Positions 47,237 through 57,261 of a DNA stretch of 64,000 nucleotides are shown piece after piece. The notes beneath the pieces were generated by a model. It was not told where the DNA came from, did not search any database, and worked only from the letters and a program-made list of their open reading frames with translations. The number at the start of each line of letters is the position of its first letter. Position 1 is the stretch's first letter. Both the position numbers and the translations under genes were made by a program. Origin of the DNA: Leptospira dzoumogneensis (GTDB taxonomy: Bacteria > Spirochaetota > Leptospiria > Leptospirales > Leptospiraceae); NCBI RefSeq assembly GCF_004770895.1, contig NZ_RQHS01000001.1:62001-126000 (forward strand), given 5' to 3'.

Positions 47237-48231
47237 AAAGTACTCACATATCTCAGATCGGTGCGGTATTCCCAAAGATTACTCGCTCCGCCTGCAGCAA
47301 TCGGCATATAATTACTTTTGAAATTGAATCCTTCTTTCACCGCTTCTCCTGAAGGAGTCTGGATGATATTATGAGTGGCCCATTTTTGACCTAAGAAATA
47401 ACTTTGAGCCAACTGAACTAAATACAGACCAACACCCATATAAAGTCCCGCTCTGCTGTAATTTTCGTATTGGCCTTCTTTACTTTTGAAGGAATTATAT
47501 TCCGAAATACTATCCGATTGCATTTTAGTTACCACAAGGGAAGCGCCTGTAATACCTGAACCTTGTATCTGCGCATAAGTAACTGGATCTTCGAATAAAA
47601 TTTTGCTCAGACGATTTTCCGCTTTATTATGCTGCTCGGTCGCCGCTTGGCTTCCACCGATCGCAACAATAATGGAAAGACCGATCGCTATCTGGTAAGC
47701 TCTAGCATAATTATCATGTTTCATTGTGGAAAGTCCCCAACCCGGCAGGATTGCGGATTTCCAAACTGGTTCCCAAGGATTTCTGTTTGCGGAAATATAT
47801 TCTTCCCAACTGGAATCTTGTTCGTCTATGTACTTTTCGATCAATGCCAGACGTTTTTGGACCGCCTTATAGCTGTTCTCCTTGATCATTTGTTCCAGAA
47901 GAATGGTATCCAATTGTTCTTCTTTTTCAGATTTCTTACCGTCTTTATTCAGTTTCTTTTTTTCAGCATCGAATAATTTTGCAAGTTCCGCCTCATCCTT
48001 GATCTCTTTGAAGATGATCTTTAAGATCTGGGATTTAGGCAGTGTTTGTCTTTTGGTTTCTTTCAGGATCGTAACCGAGTCCGTAGATTGATCGATTACA
48101 GTTCCGTAGGTTTTTTCACCGTTTTTTAAAAGGATCGTTTCCGCCGAAACTTGGCTGAATGCGATCGTGAAGAAGATAACGGATATTGATAAGGACTTAG
48201 GTCCTGGTAGAATTGAGCGGAGAGTTTTCAT
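47233..48231 (-). CDS. exported protein with DUF5683-like motif
   Basis: The 332-residue product has a signal peptide (SISVIFFTIAFSQVSA), a short beta-rich N-terminal domain (ILLKNGEKTYGTVIDQSTDS), a charged helical region and then SAILPGWGLSTMKHDNYARA, which resembles the glycine-rich turn of DUF5683-type membrane proteins. Two or three hydrophobic segments follow. Function is unknown. Confidence 0.6.
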   Translation of the reverse strand: MKTLRSILPGPKSLSISVIFFTIAFSQVSAETILLKNGEKTYGTVIDQSTDSVTILKETKRQTLPKSQILKIIFKEIKDEAELAKLFDAEKKKLNKDGKKSEKEEQLDTILLEQMIKENSYKAVQKRLALIEKYIDEQDSSWEEYISANRNPWEPVWKSAILPGWGLSTMKHDNYARAYQIAIGLSIIVAIGGSQAATEQHNKAENRLSKILFEDPVTYAQIQGSGITGASLVVTKMQSDSISEYNSFKSKEGQYENYSRAGLYMGVGLYLVQLAQSYFLGQKWATHNIIQTPSGEAVKEGFNFKSNYMPIAAGGASNLWEYRTDLRYVSTF

Positions 48232-48376
48232 TCGAATTCCTATTCGGTCTTTTGAACTTTTCTCTCTTTTTCACCTTCGCAAGGCCGCTGAGTCAACGTA
48301 AAAACTTGACTTCGGTTTTTGAATTCGGGGATTTTTCCTTGCCTTGGAAACTAATTCCGGAGATAAAATAGCTAGG

Positions 48377-48658
48377 ATGAATTTCAGAACTCTGATCTTG
48401 GTTTTTGCCTTTAGTTGTCTTTGTTGGATCGTCACATCAGTCTCAGGAGTTTCCCCTGAGCAGCCAAAGGATGCCAAAACTTCGGAACCTTCTCCTAAAA
48501 AAGAAAAACCTTCTAAGACCCAAGGATGTTGCAGGATCAAATACGAGGGCGGGGGGATAGACTATTTCCCTTCCACTGAAGAAGAATGTGCGGCTAAGCC
48601 CGGCTTCCAAAGTTTCGAAAAAAATTCAGCACTCTGTTTCCAATCCCTTTGGGATTAA
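48377..48658 (+). CDS. small cysteine-containing exported protein
   Basis: The 93-residue protein has a hydrophobic N-terminus (FRTLILVFAFSCLCWIVTSV), a Pro/Lys-rich linker and a compact C-terminal segment with four cysteines (GCCRIKYEGGGIDYF, EEECAAKPGF, ALCFQSLWD). Disulphide-stabilised periplasmic or surface structure is plausible. The first in-frame ATG upstream-like codon is a TTG at 48344; ATG 48377 is preferred because the signal begins there. No family was recognised. Confidence 0.55.
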   Translation: MNFRTLILVFAFSCLCWIVTSVSGVSPEQPKDAKTSEPSPKKEKPSKTQGCCRIKYEGGGIDYFPSTEEECAAKPGFQSFEKNSALCFQSLWD

Positions 48659-48733
48659 AATTTTCTAATATAAAATCATTTCTAACGGAGATCACGGATA
48701 AGGGGCTGGATTTAAAAAATTACTTAGAATAGC

Positions 48734-48753
48734 GATGTAGGAATTCCTACATC
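48734..48753. repeat. dispersed palindrome, longest perfect copy
   Basis: GATGTAGGAATTCCTACATC is a perfect 20-bp palindrome between two convergent genes. Confidence 0.8.
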
Positions 48754-48788
48754 ACAAAATTACCAAAACTAAAATCCGACTCTAATCC

Positions 48789-48849
48789 TCCGCGCCTTAG
48801 CGCCTCTGCGTGAGAAAAACCTCCGTGTTCTCCGTGGACTCTGCGTGAA
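48789..48849. repeat. ACGCAGAG-type repeat (inverted) next to the barrel gene end
   Basis: CTCCGCGCCTTAGCGCCTC, CTGCGTGAGAAAAACCTCCG, TGTTCTCCGTGGACTCTGCG are the reverse-complement words of the repeat family. The repeat ends at the stop codon of the minus-strand barrel gene. Confidence 0.7.
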
Positions 48850-49881
48850 CTACTTCTTCTCTAAATCCTCTTCCGACTCGAATTCCTCCACTTCTTTTTC
48901 CGACTTTTTGGAAGAATCTCTCCATTCGGGAAGTTCAAAAGAAATAGAAGTAGTGATCGCATAATCATAAAGCCTGATCTCCGGATCTCTAATCAAAGGG
49001 AGACGACCTGCAATCGTAAGATAGGTACCTTTCGTAAGAGTATAATTAAAACCTAAACTAGCTTCTTTGAAAGCTTTCGGGAATTTTTTCTGGGTTTCCG
49101 AATCTTCTTCCAAAAGACTGCCGCCTCCGATCACATTCACATAAGGAGTTCTGTATAAAACCCCGCCGAAAACACTAAAATCCTTGGTCCAAAAATAAGT
49201 AACGTAGGCAAACCATTGGGTGATCTTTTGGATCTCGGGATGTTCTTCCGTGTTTTGAGCGGTGGAACTCTGGGCCCAATAAGGAAGACCGGATTGAGTC
49301 GTTAAATCTGCATGATCTTTAGAAAGAGGAAAGATCCCTGAACCTCTAAGCACGAATAAGAACTGTTTCCAGGTAGCTCCTAGGGTAAGATTCGCAATTC
49401 CAGAATAATAATCCCCGCCGGCAAATTTATCAGTATCGCCGCCGGAAGGAAAACCGAGTCTACCTTCTAAAATGATGAAGAATGGCCAGCCTGTATCTAT
49501 CAAAGGATTCCATTTCGCTCCTACGAATGCTTTTCCGTACCGAGCAGCGTCACTTCTATCCTTCTGCTCATAATAAGTCCAAGGAGCGCTGAAGTTTGCC
49601 GCGAACTTACCACCTGCAAAATTGAACTCACCGAATACGGTAGTAGTATGAAGATTGGAATTATCGATCGTACCTTTTTGAAAATCCTGGGTGATCAAAA
49701 AATAATCGGAAGGCTTTTCTCTTTTACCGGTAAAAGGATCTACGAACCTTGTGGAAGAGATCATATTTTGTCCTTCTCCCGCATGGTGGGCAAAAACTTC
49801 CCCGCCTAAAAAGAGAAAGAATAGAAATACAAAAAGTCTGATAAAAAGAAGAAGATGATGTTTTTTGAATATTAGAAACAT
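48850..49881 (-). CDS. outer-membrane transporter-like beta-barrel of the MbnP/MbnH locus
   Basis: The 343-residue protein has a signal peptide ending in GEVFA, after which the mature chain would begin HHAGEG. The body shows about ten to twelve amphipathic strands rich in aromatic residues (FNFAGGKFAANFSAPWTYYE, YYSGIANLTLGATWKQFLFV) and ends YAITTSISFEL before a charged tail. It resembles transporter-type barrels of the phenol-degradation/MetA group. Its ATG overlaps the preceding lipoprotein gene by 10 nt. The place in the operon suggests a role in moving the ligand handled by MbnP. Confidence 0.68.
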   Translation of the reverse strand: MFLIFKKHHLLLFIRLFVFLFFLFLGGEVFAHHAGEGQNMISSTRFVDPFTGKREKPSDYFLITQDFQKGTIDNSNLHTTTVFGEFNFAGGKFAANFSAPWTYYEQKDRSDAARYGKAFVGAKWNPLIDTGWPFFIILEGRLGFPSGGDTDKFAGGDYYSGIANLTLGATWKQFLFVLRGSGIFPLSKDHADLTTQSGLPYWAQSSTAQNTEEHPEIQKITQWFAYVTYFWTKDFSVFGGVLYRTPYVNVIGGGSLLEEDSETQKKFPKAFKEASLGFNYTLTKGTYLTIAGRLPLIRDPEIRLYDYAITTSISFELPEWRDSSKKSEKEVEEFESEEDLEKK

Positions 49882-50744
49882 GAATATAATACCAAAACCT
49901 GGCCGCTTGTTTCCAGATTCTCCCGGATTTCGGAGTAAAGTGTAGTATTTTGAAAATCGTTGATGGTGATCTCTGAGCCGGAAAGCGCAAAGATCCCGTC
50001 CAAGATGGAAACGGAAGAACCTGCTCTTTGAGAGAGTAGGCCGTCCGTCCTAAATCCAATCGAAAAAGGAACATTCTTTTTATAAGGGATCTCTATATCG
50101 CAGGAGGCTTCTACTTGGAATTCCGCCCCTCTTAATTCTACATGGACCGTTTTGGTGGTTGATCCATTAAATATTTGGAATGTAAGAAGAAGGTCCGAAA
50201 ATTCCCCGTAAATATGTTCTAAAGTCCCGTAAGGCACAGCAGGGAAGGGGGACAAACTTTGTCTTTTTACGGGTCCGGTTAAGGCGTTAAAATCAGAGAC
50301 CGAAATATCTCCTGCAGAAAAACTTCCTGTGATCCCGTATTTTTGGGAATAAGAACCGGTCCCTGGAGTAGGGGTTTCCGAACCGCCGGAATGAAATGTA
50401 GTATATTTCCCGTCAGTAGAGGAGGAGGAAACTGAAAAAGAACTTTCAGGTGCCTTGAACAACATGGAAATACTTTCTAATACTACTTCATTTTGGATAA
50501 GTTGTATTTGGTAAGTGTTAGAACTTCCGCTTAAGGCAAAAGAACCTATATCGGGATCTCCTTGGTCATCAGAGTAGTATAACCAAGGAGAAATGATCGC
50601 TCTTCTTTCATCCATAATACGGAATAACGCCTGTAATTCCGTGGATCTTTCTTCCGTTGAATTTCCTAAGGTTCCATAAGTGCATGCCTGGAAAGACAGG
50701 AGGAATAATAAGATATATTCGAATTTTATTCTATTCTTCATCAT
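49872..50744 (-). CDS. lipoprotein of the MbnP/MbnH locus
   Basis: The 290-residue product has a signal peptide with lipobox SFQAC (about Cys21). The mature part is rich in Ser/Thr/Gly and beta-like segments, with no recognised domain. Two cysteines near the C-terminus may pair. It lies 14 nt after the di-heme enzyme gene and overlaps the barrel gene, so it is part of the same transcription unit. Confidence 0.65.
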   Translation of the reverse strand: MMKNRIKFEYILLFLLSFQACTYGTLGNSTEERSTELQALFRIMDERRAIISPWLYYSDDQGDPDIGSFALSGSSNTYQIQLIQNEVVLESISMLFKAPESSFSVSSSSTDGKYTTFHSGGSETPTPGTGSYSQKYGITGSFSAGDISVSDFNALTGPVKRQSLSPFPAVPYGTLEHIYGEFSDLLLTFQIFNGSTTKTVHVELRGAEFQVEASCDIEIPYKKNVPFSIGFRTDGLLSQRAGSSVSILDGIFALSGSEITINDFQNTTLYSEIRENLETSGQVLVLYSCF

Positions 50745-50758
50745 ATTTGTCTAAAGTT

Positions 50759-51907
50759 TCAGAACGGGTCCTGGAATTTAGGATTGGTCGTAAATTCAAT
50801 GTCCGTTAGGCTTTTTAAGAATTCCACGAGATCCTGTTTTTCGGATTCGCTTAAGGAAAAACTTCTTACAAAAACATCTCTGTTCGGGTTTGTGGTGCCG
50901 TCCCCGGTCCCGCCGTTTACATAATGATTGATCACGGACAATAGATCCGGGATAGAACCGTCATGCATGTAAGGAGCAGTCAGTTCTACGTTACGCAAAG
51001 AAGGTGCTCTGAATTTTCCGCGATCCGTTTCCTTAAAAGTGAACTCATACAATCCGCCGTTAGGACTTACGAATCTGGAAGAATCCAATCCGTTATTATG
51101 GAATGTAACTTCTTCGAATACTGTTCCGACGTGAAGGATCGTATCCGTAAAATTGAAACCGCCATGACAGTGAAAACATTCCGCTCTTTCTCCAAAGAAC
51201 AGATTTTTACCTCGGATCGCAGAAGCGCTTAGAGCGGAAAAATCTCCCGCTTGGTATCTATCATAAGCGGAATTTCCGGAGATAAATGTTCTTTGGAAAC
51301 TGGACAGAGCTTTCGTAATATTTAATATACTGAAAGGATTTTGGTCGCTTGGGAATGCTGCCTTGAATTTAGGAACATAGTCAGGGTCATTCTCCAATCT
51401 TTCCAATAAAAGATCTTCTCTATCCTTCATTCCTAATTCCACAGGATTGTCTCCGAACATGGGAACCCTTGCTTGGTCTTCTAATTTTTTCAGTAGAGGA
51501 TTGGCCCAGGTTTGTCTGAGATTATATACAACGTTAGAAAGATGTTGTGCGTTTCGCGGATGAATTTGTCCCGTAGAACCTACGGAAACGGTCAGCCCAT
51601 CAGTAAATGCATTCTCCTGTTTATGACAACTTGCACAGGATTGGGTTTCGTTTTCGGATAATCTTGTATCATAAAACAAAAATTTGCCTAACTCTACCTT
51701 CTCCACGGTGATCGGGTTATCGTTTGGGACTTTCGGAGTTGGAAATCCTGCAGGAAGATCCCAGGTATAAGGAGTTCCTTCCGGAGTGCTTGTGCCTAAA
51801 AGCATAAGTATACTTTCCGATCCGGAACTTTTTTCCTTCTCCAATCCCAATTGTGTACATTGGAAAAGTAAAAAGAAGGATAATAAAAATTTAATAGATT
51901 GATTCAT
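50759..51907 (-). CDS. mbnH: MbnH-type di-heme cytochrome c peroxidase-family enzyme, lipoprotein
   Basis: The 382-residue protein has a lipobox FQC (Cys17) and two CxxCH heme-binding motifs, CASCH (residues 91-95) and CFHCH (244-248). Further family elements are [31 protein letters not shown] and [20 protein letters not shown] near the C-terminus. In the characterised family, MbnH oxidises a tryptophan of its partner MbnP to kynurenine. The MbnP homologue is encoded 48 nt upstream. This protein carries a lipid anchor signal, which may fix it to the outer or inner membrane. Confidence 0.88.
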   Translation of the reverse strand: MNQSIKFLLSFFLLFQCTQLGLEKEKSSGSESILMLLGTSTPEGTPYTWDLPAGFPTPKVPNDNPITVEKVELGKFLFYDTRLSENETQSCASCHKQENAFTDGLTVSVGSTGQIHPRNAQHLSNVVYNLRQTWANPLLKKLEDQARVPMFGDNPVELGMKDREDLLLERLENDPDYVPKFKAAFPSDQNPFSILNITKALSSFQRTFISGNSAYDRYQAGDFSALSASAIRGKNLFFGERAECFHCHGGFNFTDTILHVGTVFEEVTFHNNGLDSSRFVSPNGGLYEFTFKETDRGKFRAPSLRNVELTAPYMHDGSIPDLLSVINHYVNGGTGDGTTNPNRDVFVRSFSLSESEKQDLVEFLKSLTDIEFTTNPKFQDPF

Positions 51908-51955
51908 AAAATACTCCGGTTTCGGCCGAATCGACCGAAACCATCGCCGTAATTC

Positions 51956-52897
51956 TTATTTGGAGACGATCCCAAATACTGTCTGAGCAGTGGACCCGGC
52001 ATTCCCTGTGGAATAATCCAAACCGAAATTCGGATACACTAAGGAGCAGGTCGCGCTGTCCATGGCTCCCATAGAATGGCAGGATTTGCTCCCGGTGCTG
52101 ATATCCCAGCCGGTCACCGCTTTTTTCAGGTCGAATTGAACCTTTTGTGTGAATGGATTGAATCCTTCCGTTGGAGTTAGCTCGATCACAGCTCGGTTAG
52201 AATTGGTGCATGTATAAACTCCAGCTGACTCGGAACAGCCTGCAGAGCCAATATGTAAAACCGCAGCATTTCCTAATGTCGCAGCATCGTTGGATAAAAA
52301 TTCTCCTACGAAAAATCTATAACCCATGGTCCAGCTCCAAGCAAGTCCGGAGACATTGAGTGGGCTTGGAGCAACACTATAATCTATATGATTTAAACTT
52401 TCAGGAACTCCTAAAGTGAATCTAAGAGTTTTGTAGGTTTTATTTTCTACTGTAGCTTGCACAAGATTGTTTGTTTCAGTAGTTCCGCTGCAGCTTCCTT
52501 TTCCATTCTCAAAATCCAAAAGAGCAACTCCTCCATACTGCCAAGAACCAGTATTAGGAACATCTAAAGTGATTACATTATCGTTCTGATCTACCAGTTC
52601 GAATTCGGAAACATAGAATCTAAGATCCTTGAGCCTGATCGGCATTACACCGGCCACATGTTGGATGGTTACTGTAGAACTGGAAGTTACAATAGAACTG
52701 GAATGAGAATCCCCATGCCCTGTAATATCTCCGCCGCAGATAGCATCGCTGTCTCCTACCACAGCTTTGAATTGTATTCCCGGAACTTCAGTCTGGCTTA
52801 TCAAAGCCAAAAGAGCCGTGTTCGGGTTAGAAGATCCGTCACAACCCGCAAAAATTAACGAAACGGCCGCAATTGCGACTTTATATAATAATTTCAT
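51956..52897 (-). CDS. mbnP: MbnP-family lipoprotein (copper-binding, four-Cys motif)
   Basis: The 313-residue protein has a lipobox FAGC (Cys19) and family features: LKDLRFYVSEFEL, VALLDFENGKGSC, FTLGVPESLNHID, SPLNVSGLAWSWTMGYRFF, LHIGSAGC, and a C-terminal SCHSMGAMDSATC. Cys54/136, 221/230 and 273/284 could pair. In characterised MbnP a tryptophan oxidised by MbnH completes a copper site; Trp187 and Trp189 are candidates here. AGGAGA lies 5 nt before the ATG. The N-terminal His-rich stretch (TGHGDSHSSS) may bind metal. Assignment rests on the pair with MbnH. Confidence 0.85.
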   Translation of the reverse strand: MKLLYKVAIAAVSLIFAGCDGSSNPNTALLALISQTEVPGIQFKAVVGDSDAICGGDITGHGDSHSSSIVTSSSTVTIQHVAGVMPIRLKDLRFYVSEFELVDQNDNVITLDVPNTGSWQYGGVALLDFENGKGSCSGTTETNNLVQATVENKTYKTLRFTLGVPESLNHIDYSVAPSPLNVSGLAWSWTMGYRFFVGEFLSNDAATLGNAAVLHIGSAGCSESAGVYTCTNSNRAVIELTPTEGFNPFTQKVQFDLKKAVTGWDISTGSKSCHSMGAMDSATCSLVYPNFGLDYSTGNAGSTAQTVFGIVSK

Positions 52898-52941
52898 AAT
52901 ATTCTCCTGAGGAAAGGTTTTACTTTCCTATTTTTCGTTTG

Positions 52942-52981
52942 AGCATTAGGATATGATTGTCCTATGCTTCCTCGTTCGAGG
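52942..52981 (-). promoter_or_regulatory. two consecutive hairpins in the mbnP upstream gap
   Basis: AGCATTAGGA/TCCTATGCT (one bulge) and CCTCGTTCGAGG lie in the 96-nt gap between the Cys/His-rich gene and mbnP; a third stem GGAAAG/CTTTCC lies closer to mbnP at about 52911-52928. No T-run follows on the minus strand, so attenuation or mRNA processing is possible. Confidence 0.4.
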
Positions 52982-52993
52982 TTTAGAAAATGT

Positions 52994-53440
52994 TTAGGAG
53001 AATCGAGGAGGTCTTTCTAGATCGAAGGAAACAAACACTCCGGAACCTTCTTGTATACGGCTTAAAAGTTCAGAGCCAATAGTTTCAGGAGAAATGTTCT
53101 CTAATTCGGAATAAGTGAAAAATTGAGTGCAGATGGTCCCGCTTAAATAAGAAGCCTTGTCTTTTGCTTTTTTACAGGCACATTTATGAGCCTCTCCAGA
53201 CTTAGCGGAATGACAGTCGGGCAGGGAAGAGGTCTTATGTTCTTTATGATCTTCTCCCGCATCAGCAAGTTTGGAAGAGAATCTTGAATCTTCAGAGTCC
53301 GAATGTTTTTCTTTCTGGCTTCCGTGATTACAATGGCAAAGTTTGATCTCGCCTGCGAGCATTCCACAGAACCAACCGCTTCCGAATACCAGACTTTGGA
53401 ATAGGAAACATTGGGTCAGAATGATAGAGATCGTCTTCAT
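52994..53440 (-). CDS. Cys/His-rich putative metal-binding protein
   Basis: The 148-residue protein begins with a hydrophobic signal-like segment (IILTQCFLFQSLVFGSGWFC) and then has LCHCNHGSQKEKHSDSED, GEDHKEHKTSS and DCHSAKSGEAHKCACKK. At least six Cys and seven His fall within about 60 residues, a composition expected for metal binding. The C-terminal part is less biased. It overlaps the STAS gene by 4 nt and precedes mbnP by 96 nt. No family was recognised; copper binding is inferred from context. Confidence 0.6.
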   Translation of the reverse strand: MKTISIILTQCFLFQSLVFGSGWFCGMLAGEIKLCHCNHGSQKEKHSDSEDSRFSSKLADAGEDHKEHKTSSLPDCHSAKSGEAHKCACKKAKDKASYLSGTICTQFFTYSELENISPETIGSELLSRIQEGSGVFVSFDLERPPRFS

Positions 53441-53745
53441 TGTAGGGAGATTTTTAGCCGATTCAGAACGGTTTTGAGTCCTTCGCTGGTTTTGATTTCC
53501 ACCGGGACCCCTTTGGATTTTAATTCCGCCAGAAGTTTTAAGATCCGATTCAGTATAAGAGAAGGGATTGCGACTACGTTTTCAAGATCCAGCTCCACAA
53601 TAGTCGGTTGGATCTCTTGGATCTTTTGCAGGATCAGGCTGATTTCTTCAGTTTCGACAGAACATACGTTTCGCACAAAAACGACTCTAAACCGCTTTTT
53701 CTCCGCGTATACATGTGTCTCTGTAAATTGAATTGCAGAAGTCAT
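53437..53745 (-). CDS. STAS-domain-like protein
   Basis: The 102-residue protein has a beta-alpha pattern of anti-sigma-factor antagonist (STAS) domains: FRVVFVRNVCSVETEEISLI, TIVELDLENVVAIPSLILNR and a final helix-strand. The usual DSSGL phosphorylation motif is replaced by IPSLIL, so it may not be a classical phosphorylated antagonist. Its stop overlaps the Cys/His gene start, so it heads the presumed operon leading into mbnP. Confidence 0.5.
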   Translation of the reverse strand: MTSAIQFTETHVYAEKKRFRVVFVRNVCSVETEEISLILQKIQEIQPTIVELDLENVVAIPSLILNRILKLLAELKSKGVPVEIKTSEGLKTVLNRLKISLQ

Positions 53746-53827
53746 GGCCTTGGACCAAATTTTCTACTTTGAAACCCTAAGGGAAACAAAAAAAGGTCCC
53801 GAGAATTGATTTGTATCACTCTGTAGA

Positions 53828-56800
53828 TCACATACTTCTTCTGTATTGGCCGCCCACTTCATAGAGAGAATGGGTCATTTGTCCCAAAGAACAGACCTTT
53901 CCTGCTTCTACCAATGCCTCAAATCCATTCTCTCCGGAGAGACAGGCAGACTGTAGATTTTTTAAGGCTTCAGAAGATTCCTCTTTATTCCTGAATTGGA
54001 ATGCCTCGAGTTCTCTGATCTGTGCCTTTTTCTCATTTTCAGTGGAGCGGATCACTTCTTCCGGAAGTATTGTAGGAGATCCATCCTTACCTAAGAAAGT
54101 ATTCACACCGATTACCGGGATCTCTCCGGTATGTTTTCTATGTTCATACTCCAAAGATTCTTCTTGGATCTTGTTTCTTTGGTACATTCTTTCCATTGCA
54201 CCCAGAACTCCTCCTCTTTCCGAGATTCGTCTGAACTCGGACAAGATTGCCTCTTCTACCAGATCGGAAAGATCATCTATGATGAATGAACCCTGCAGAG
54301 GGTTTTCGTTTTTAGCTAGCCCCAATTCTCTATTGATGATCAGCTGGATCGCCATTGCTCTTCTTACGGATTCTTCCGTAGGAGTGGTGATCGCTTCATC
54401 GTAAGCATTCGTATGTAAACTATTACAGTTATCATAGATCGCATATAATGCTTGTAAGGTGGTCCTAATATCGTTGAACGCGATCTCTTGGGCATGCAAA
54501 GAACGTCCTGAAGTTTGGATATGGTATTTTAACATTTGGGAACGTTCCGATCCGTTGTATTTATACTTCATACTTTTGGCCCAGATCTTACGCGCCACTC
54601 TGCCGATCACCGCATATTCAGGATCGATCCCATTAGAAAAGAAGAAGGAAAGATTCGGAGCGAAATCATCTATCTTCATCCCGCGTGAAAGATAATATTC
54701 AACAAATGTAAATCCATTCGCGAGAGTGAATGCAACCTGGGTGATCGGATTTGCTCCCGCTTCTGCGATATGATATCCTGAAATAGAAACGGAATAAAAA
54801 TTACGCACCTTATTCCAGATAAAATATTCTTGTATATCTCCCATTAATTTTAGAGCGAATTCAGTGGAGAAGATACATGTGTTCTGTGCCTGGTCCTCTT
54901 TTAAAATATCCGCTTGAACAGTTCCACGAACGGAAGAAAGAGTTTCCTTCTTTATTTTTTCATAAACTTCTTTAGGAAGTATCTGATCCCCTGTGGTTCC
55001 TAAAAGAAGAAGTCCCAGACCGTCATTTCCTTTCGGGATCTCTCCTTTGTATTGAGGGATCGGAACACCTTTTTTAGAATAGATCTCTGCAAGTTTGGAT
55101 TTTGCCTCTTCTACTTTTCCTTCCGCACGAATATACTTCTCACAGGTTTGGTCTATCGCGGTATTTAAGAAGAAGGATAGAAGCATCGGTGCCGGTCCGT
55201 TGATCGTCATGGACACAGAAGTGCTCGGACTGCAAAGGTCAAAACCTGAATATAGTTTTTTAGCATCGTCTAAAGTGGCGATACTTACTCCTGAATTCCC
55301 GATCTTACCGTAAATATCTGGTCGAAGTCCAGGATCTTCTCCATATAGGGTGACTGAATCGAATGCGGTACTCAAACGATGAGCCGGCATTCCATGGCTT
55401 ACATAATGGAATCTTGCATTCGTTCTTTCCGGTCCGCCTTCTCCCGCGAACATACGAGTAGGGTCTTCCCCGGTCCTTTTAAAAGGGAAAACTCCTGCTG
55501 CATACGGGAATTCTCCCGGGAAGTTCTCGGTATAAGACCATTTTACGATCTCTCCCCAGTTGCGGAATTTAGGAACGGAAACCTTAGGGATATTCAGATT
55601 ACTTAAGGATTTTGTAAAATTCTCTACCTTGATCTCTTTGTCTCTGACAGTATAAGTGAAAAATTCTCCTGAATACTTTTCCAGTTTAGAATCCCACTCT
55701 TTCAGGATCTTTTTAGTATCAGGATGAAGTTTTTCTTCTCTTTTGGAATATTCTTCTTCCAGGTCGGAGACGTTTTTACCTCTTTCCCTTAATACTTCTA
55801 TCGTACCTTTGATCCTATATAGAACTTCCGCGGTTTCGGATTCTTTTTTGACGAAGTTTTCGTATTTCTCACATTCTTCCGCGATCTCGGCTAAATATCT
55901 TTGTCTATCCGGAGGAATGATATGGATCTTCTGGCTAGTCTCGGAACTGGAAGTAAAATTGGATTTCCAACCCAGATCGAATTTTTGATTCAAAGAATCG
56001 ATGAGTGCAACGTATAGATTATTCGTTCCAGGATCATTGAATTGAGAAGCGATCGTCCCGAACACGGGCATTTTCTCCGGACCTTGATCGAATAATTTCC
56101 TGGATCTCTGGAATTGTTTTTGGACATCGCGGATCGCGTCTAATGCACCTCTTTTATCACATTTATTTACTGCGATCAGATCCGCATAATCGATCATATC
56201 GATCTTTTCTAATTGGGTAGCCGCACCGAATTCGGGAGTCATCACATAAAGAGAAAGATCTGACACTTCCGTGATCTCAGAATCACTTTGCCCTATCCCT
56301 GCAGTCTCTACGATCACTAGGTCGAACTCTGAACTTTTAAGAACGTCCAAACTTTTTTTAACATTTCGGTTTAATGCGATATTCGCTTCTCTAGTTGCAA
56401 AAGATCTCATATACACTCTTGGATGTGAGATGGAATTCATACGGATCCTATCTCCTAAAAGTGCTCCTCCCGTTTTTCTTTTGGAAGGATCTACGGAAAT
56501 AATCGCAATCGTTTTGTCTTCGAAGTCATGGATGAATCTTCTTACAAGTTCGTCCGTAAGAGAGGATTTTCCTGCTCCTCCTGTTCCTGTGATCCCCAAG
56601 ATCGGAATTATTTTTTTAGAGATCGGGAAATCCAATTTTCCGGGATCTATCTTTTGGGAATCGTTTTCAGAAGATTCTACCAAGGAAATGGATTCTGCGA
56701 TTGCGATCGGATTTTTTTTACGGATCTCCGAGAATAGGTTCCCGTTAAATCTATGAGGAGGAATAAAATCAGATTTTTTTAATAGATCATTGATCATTCC

Positions 56801-57196
56801 TTGGAGACCCAAGGAACGCCCGTCATCCGGAGAATAAATTTTAGAAACTCCATAAGCTTCTAATTCTTGTATCTCGGAAGGTAGTATTGTTCCTCCTCCT
56901 CCGCCGAATACCTTGATATGAGAACTTCCTTTTTCTTTCAGAAGGTCTATCATATATTTGAAATATTCTACGTGACCACCTTGGTAGCTTGTGACTGCAA
57001 TTCCCTGCACGTCTTCTTGGATGGCGCAGTCTACGATTTCTTGGACCGATCTATTATGGCCTAGGTGAACTACTTCCGCTCCTGAGGATTGGAGTATTCT
57101 TCTCATGATATTGATGGAAGCGTCATGGCCGTCAAAAAGTGATGCAGCAGTCACAAATTTTAATTTATTATGAGGGGTATAAATTCCAGGTTCCAT
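53828..57196 (-). CDS. icmF: fused isobutyryl-CoA mutase (IcmF)
   Basis: IcmF interconverts isobutyryl-CoA and n-butyryl-CoA with coenzyme B12. The 1122 residues run as: a B12-binding domain ([18 protein letters not shown], then SYQGGH and FGGGGG), a MeaB-like GTPase chaperone domain ([20 protein letters not shown], about residues 203-222), a linker, and a mutase domain with [20 protein letters not shown] and [18 protein letters not shown]. The Phe in the substrate loop, rather than Tyr of methylmalonyl-CoA mutase, supports isobutyryl-CoA. The typical fused length is about 1090. A 12-bp palindrome lies 66 nt upstream. Confidence 0.95.
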   Translation of the reverse strand: MEPGIYTPHNKLKFVTAASLFDGHDASINIMRRILQSSGAEVVHLGHNRSVQEIVDCAIQEDVQGIAVTSYQGGHVEYFKYMIDLLKEKGSSHIKVFGGGGGTILPSEIQELEAYGVSKIYSPDDGRSLGLQGMINDLLKKSDFIPPHRFNGNLFSEIRKKNPIAIAESISLVESSENDSQKIDPGKLDFPISKKIIPILGITGTGGAGKSSLTDELVRRFIHDFEDKTIAIISVDPSKRKTGGALLGDRIRMNSISHPRVYMRSFATREANIALNRNVKKSLDVLKSSEFDLVIVETAGIGQSDSEITEVSDLSLYVMTPEFGAATQLEKIDMIDYADLIAVNKCDKRGALDAIRDVQKQFQRSRKLFDQGPEKMPVFGTIASQFNDPGTNNLYVALIDSLNQKFDLGWKSNFTSSSETSQKIHIIPPDRQRYLAEIAEECEKYENFVKKESETAEVLYRIKGTIEVLRERGKNVSDLEEEYSKREEKLHPDTKKILKEWDSKLEKYSGEFFTYTVRDKEIKVENFTKSLSNLNIPKVSVPKFRNWGEIVKWSYTENFPGEFPYAAGVFPFKRTGEDPTRMFAGEGGPERTNARFHYVSHGMPAHRLSTAFDSVTLYGEDPGLRPDIYGKIGNSGVSIATLDDAKKLYSGFDLCSPSTSVSMTINGPAPMLLSFFLNTAIDQTCEKYIRAEGKVEEAKSKLAEIYSKKGVPIPQYKGEIPKGNDGLGLLLLGTTGDQILPKEVYEKIKKETLSSVRGTVQADILKEDQAQNTCIFSTEFALKLMGDIQEYFIWNKVRNFYSVSISGYHIAEAGANPITQVAFTLANGFTFVEYYLSRGMKIDDFAPNLSFFFSNGIDPEYAVIGRVARKIWAKSMKYKYNGSERSQMLKYHIQTSGRSLHAQEIAFNDIRTTLQALYAIYDNCNSLHTNAYDEAITTPTEESVRRAMAIQLIINRELGLAKNENPLQGSFIIDDLSDLVEEAILSEFRRISERGGVLGAMERMYQRNKIQEESLEYEHRKHTGEIPVIGVNTFLGKDGSPTILPEEVIRSTENEKKAQIRELEAFQFRNKEESSEALKNLQSACLSGENGFEALVEAGKVCSLGQMTHSLYEVGGQYRRSM

Positions 57197-57261
57197 TATA
57201 TTCTCCTAATGTTCGGGCTTGGGCAAATTTTAACCGAACTTTGTTTGTTTTGTCGTTTGGA

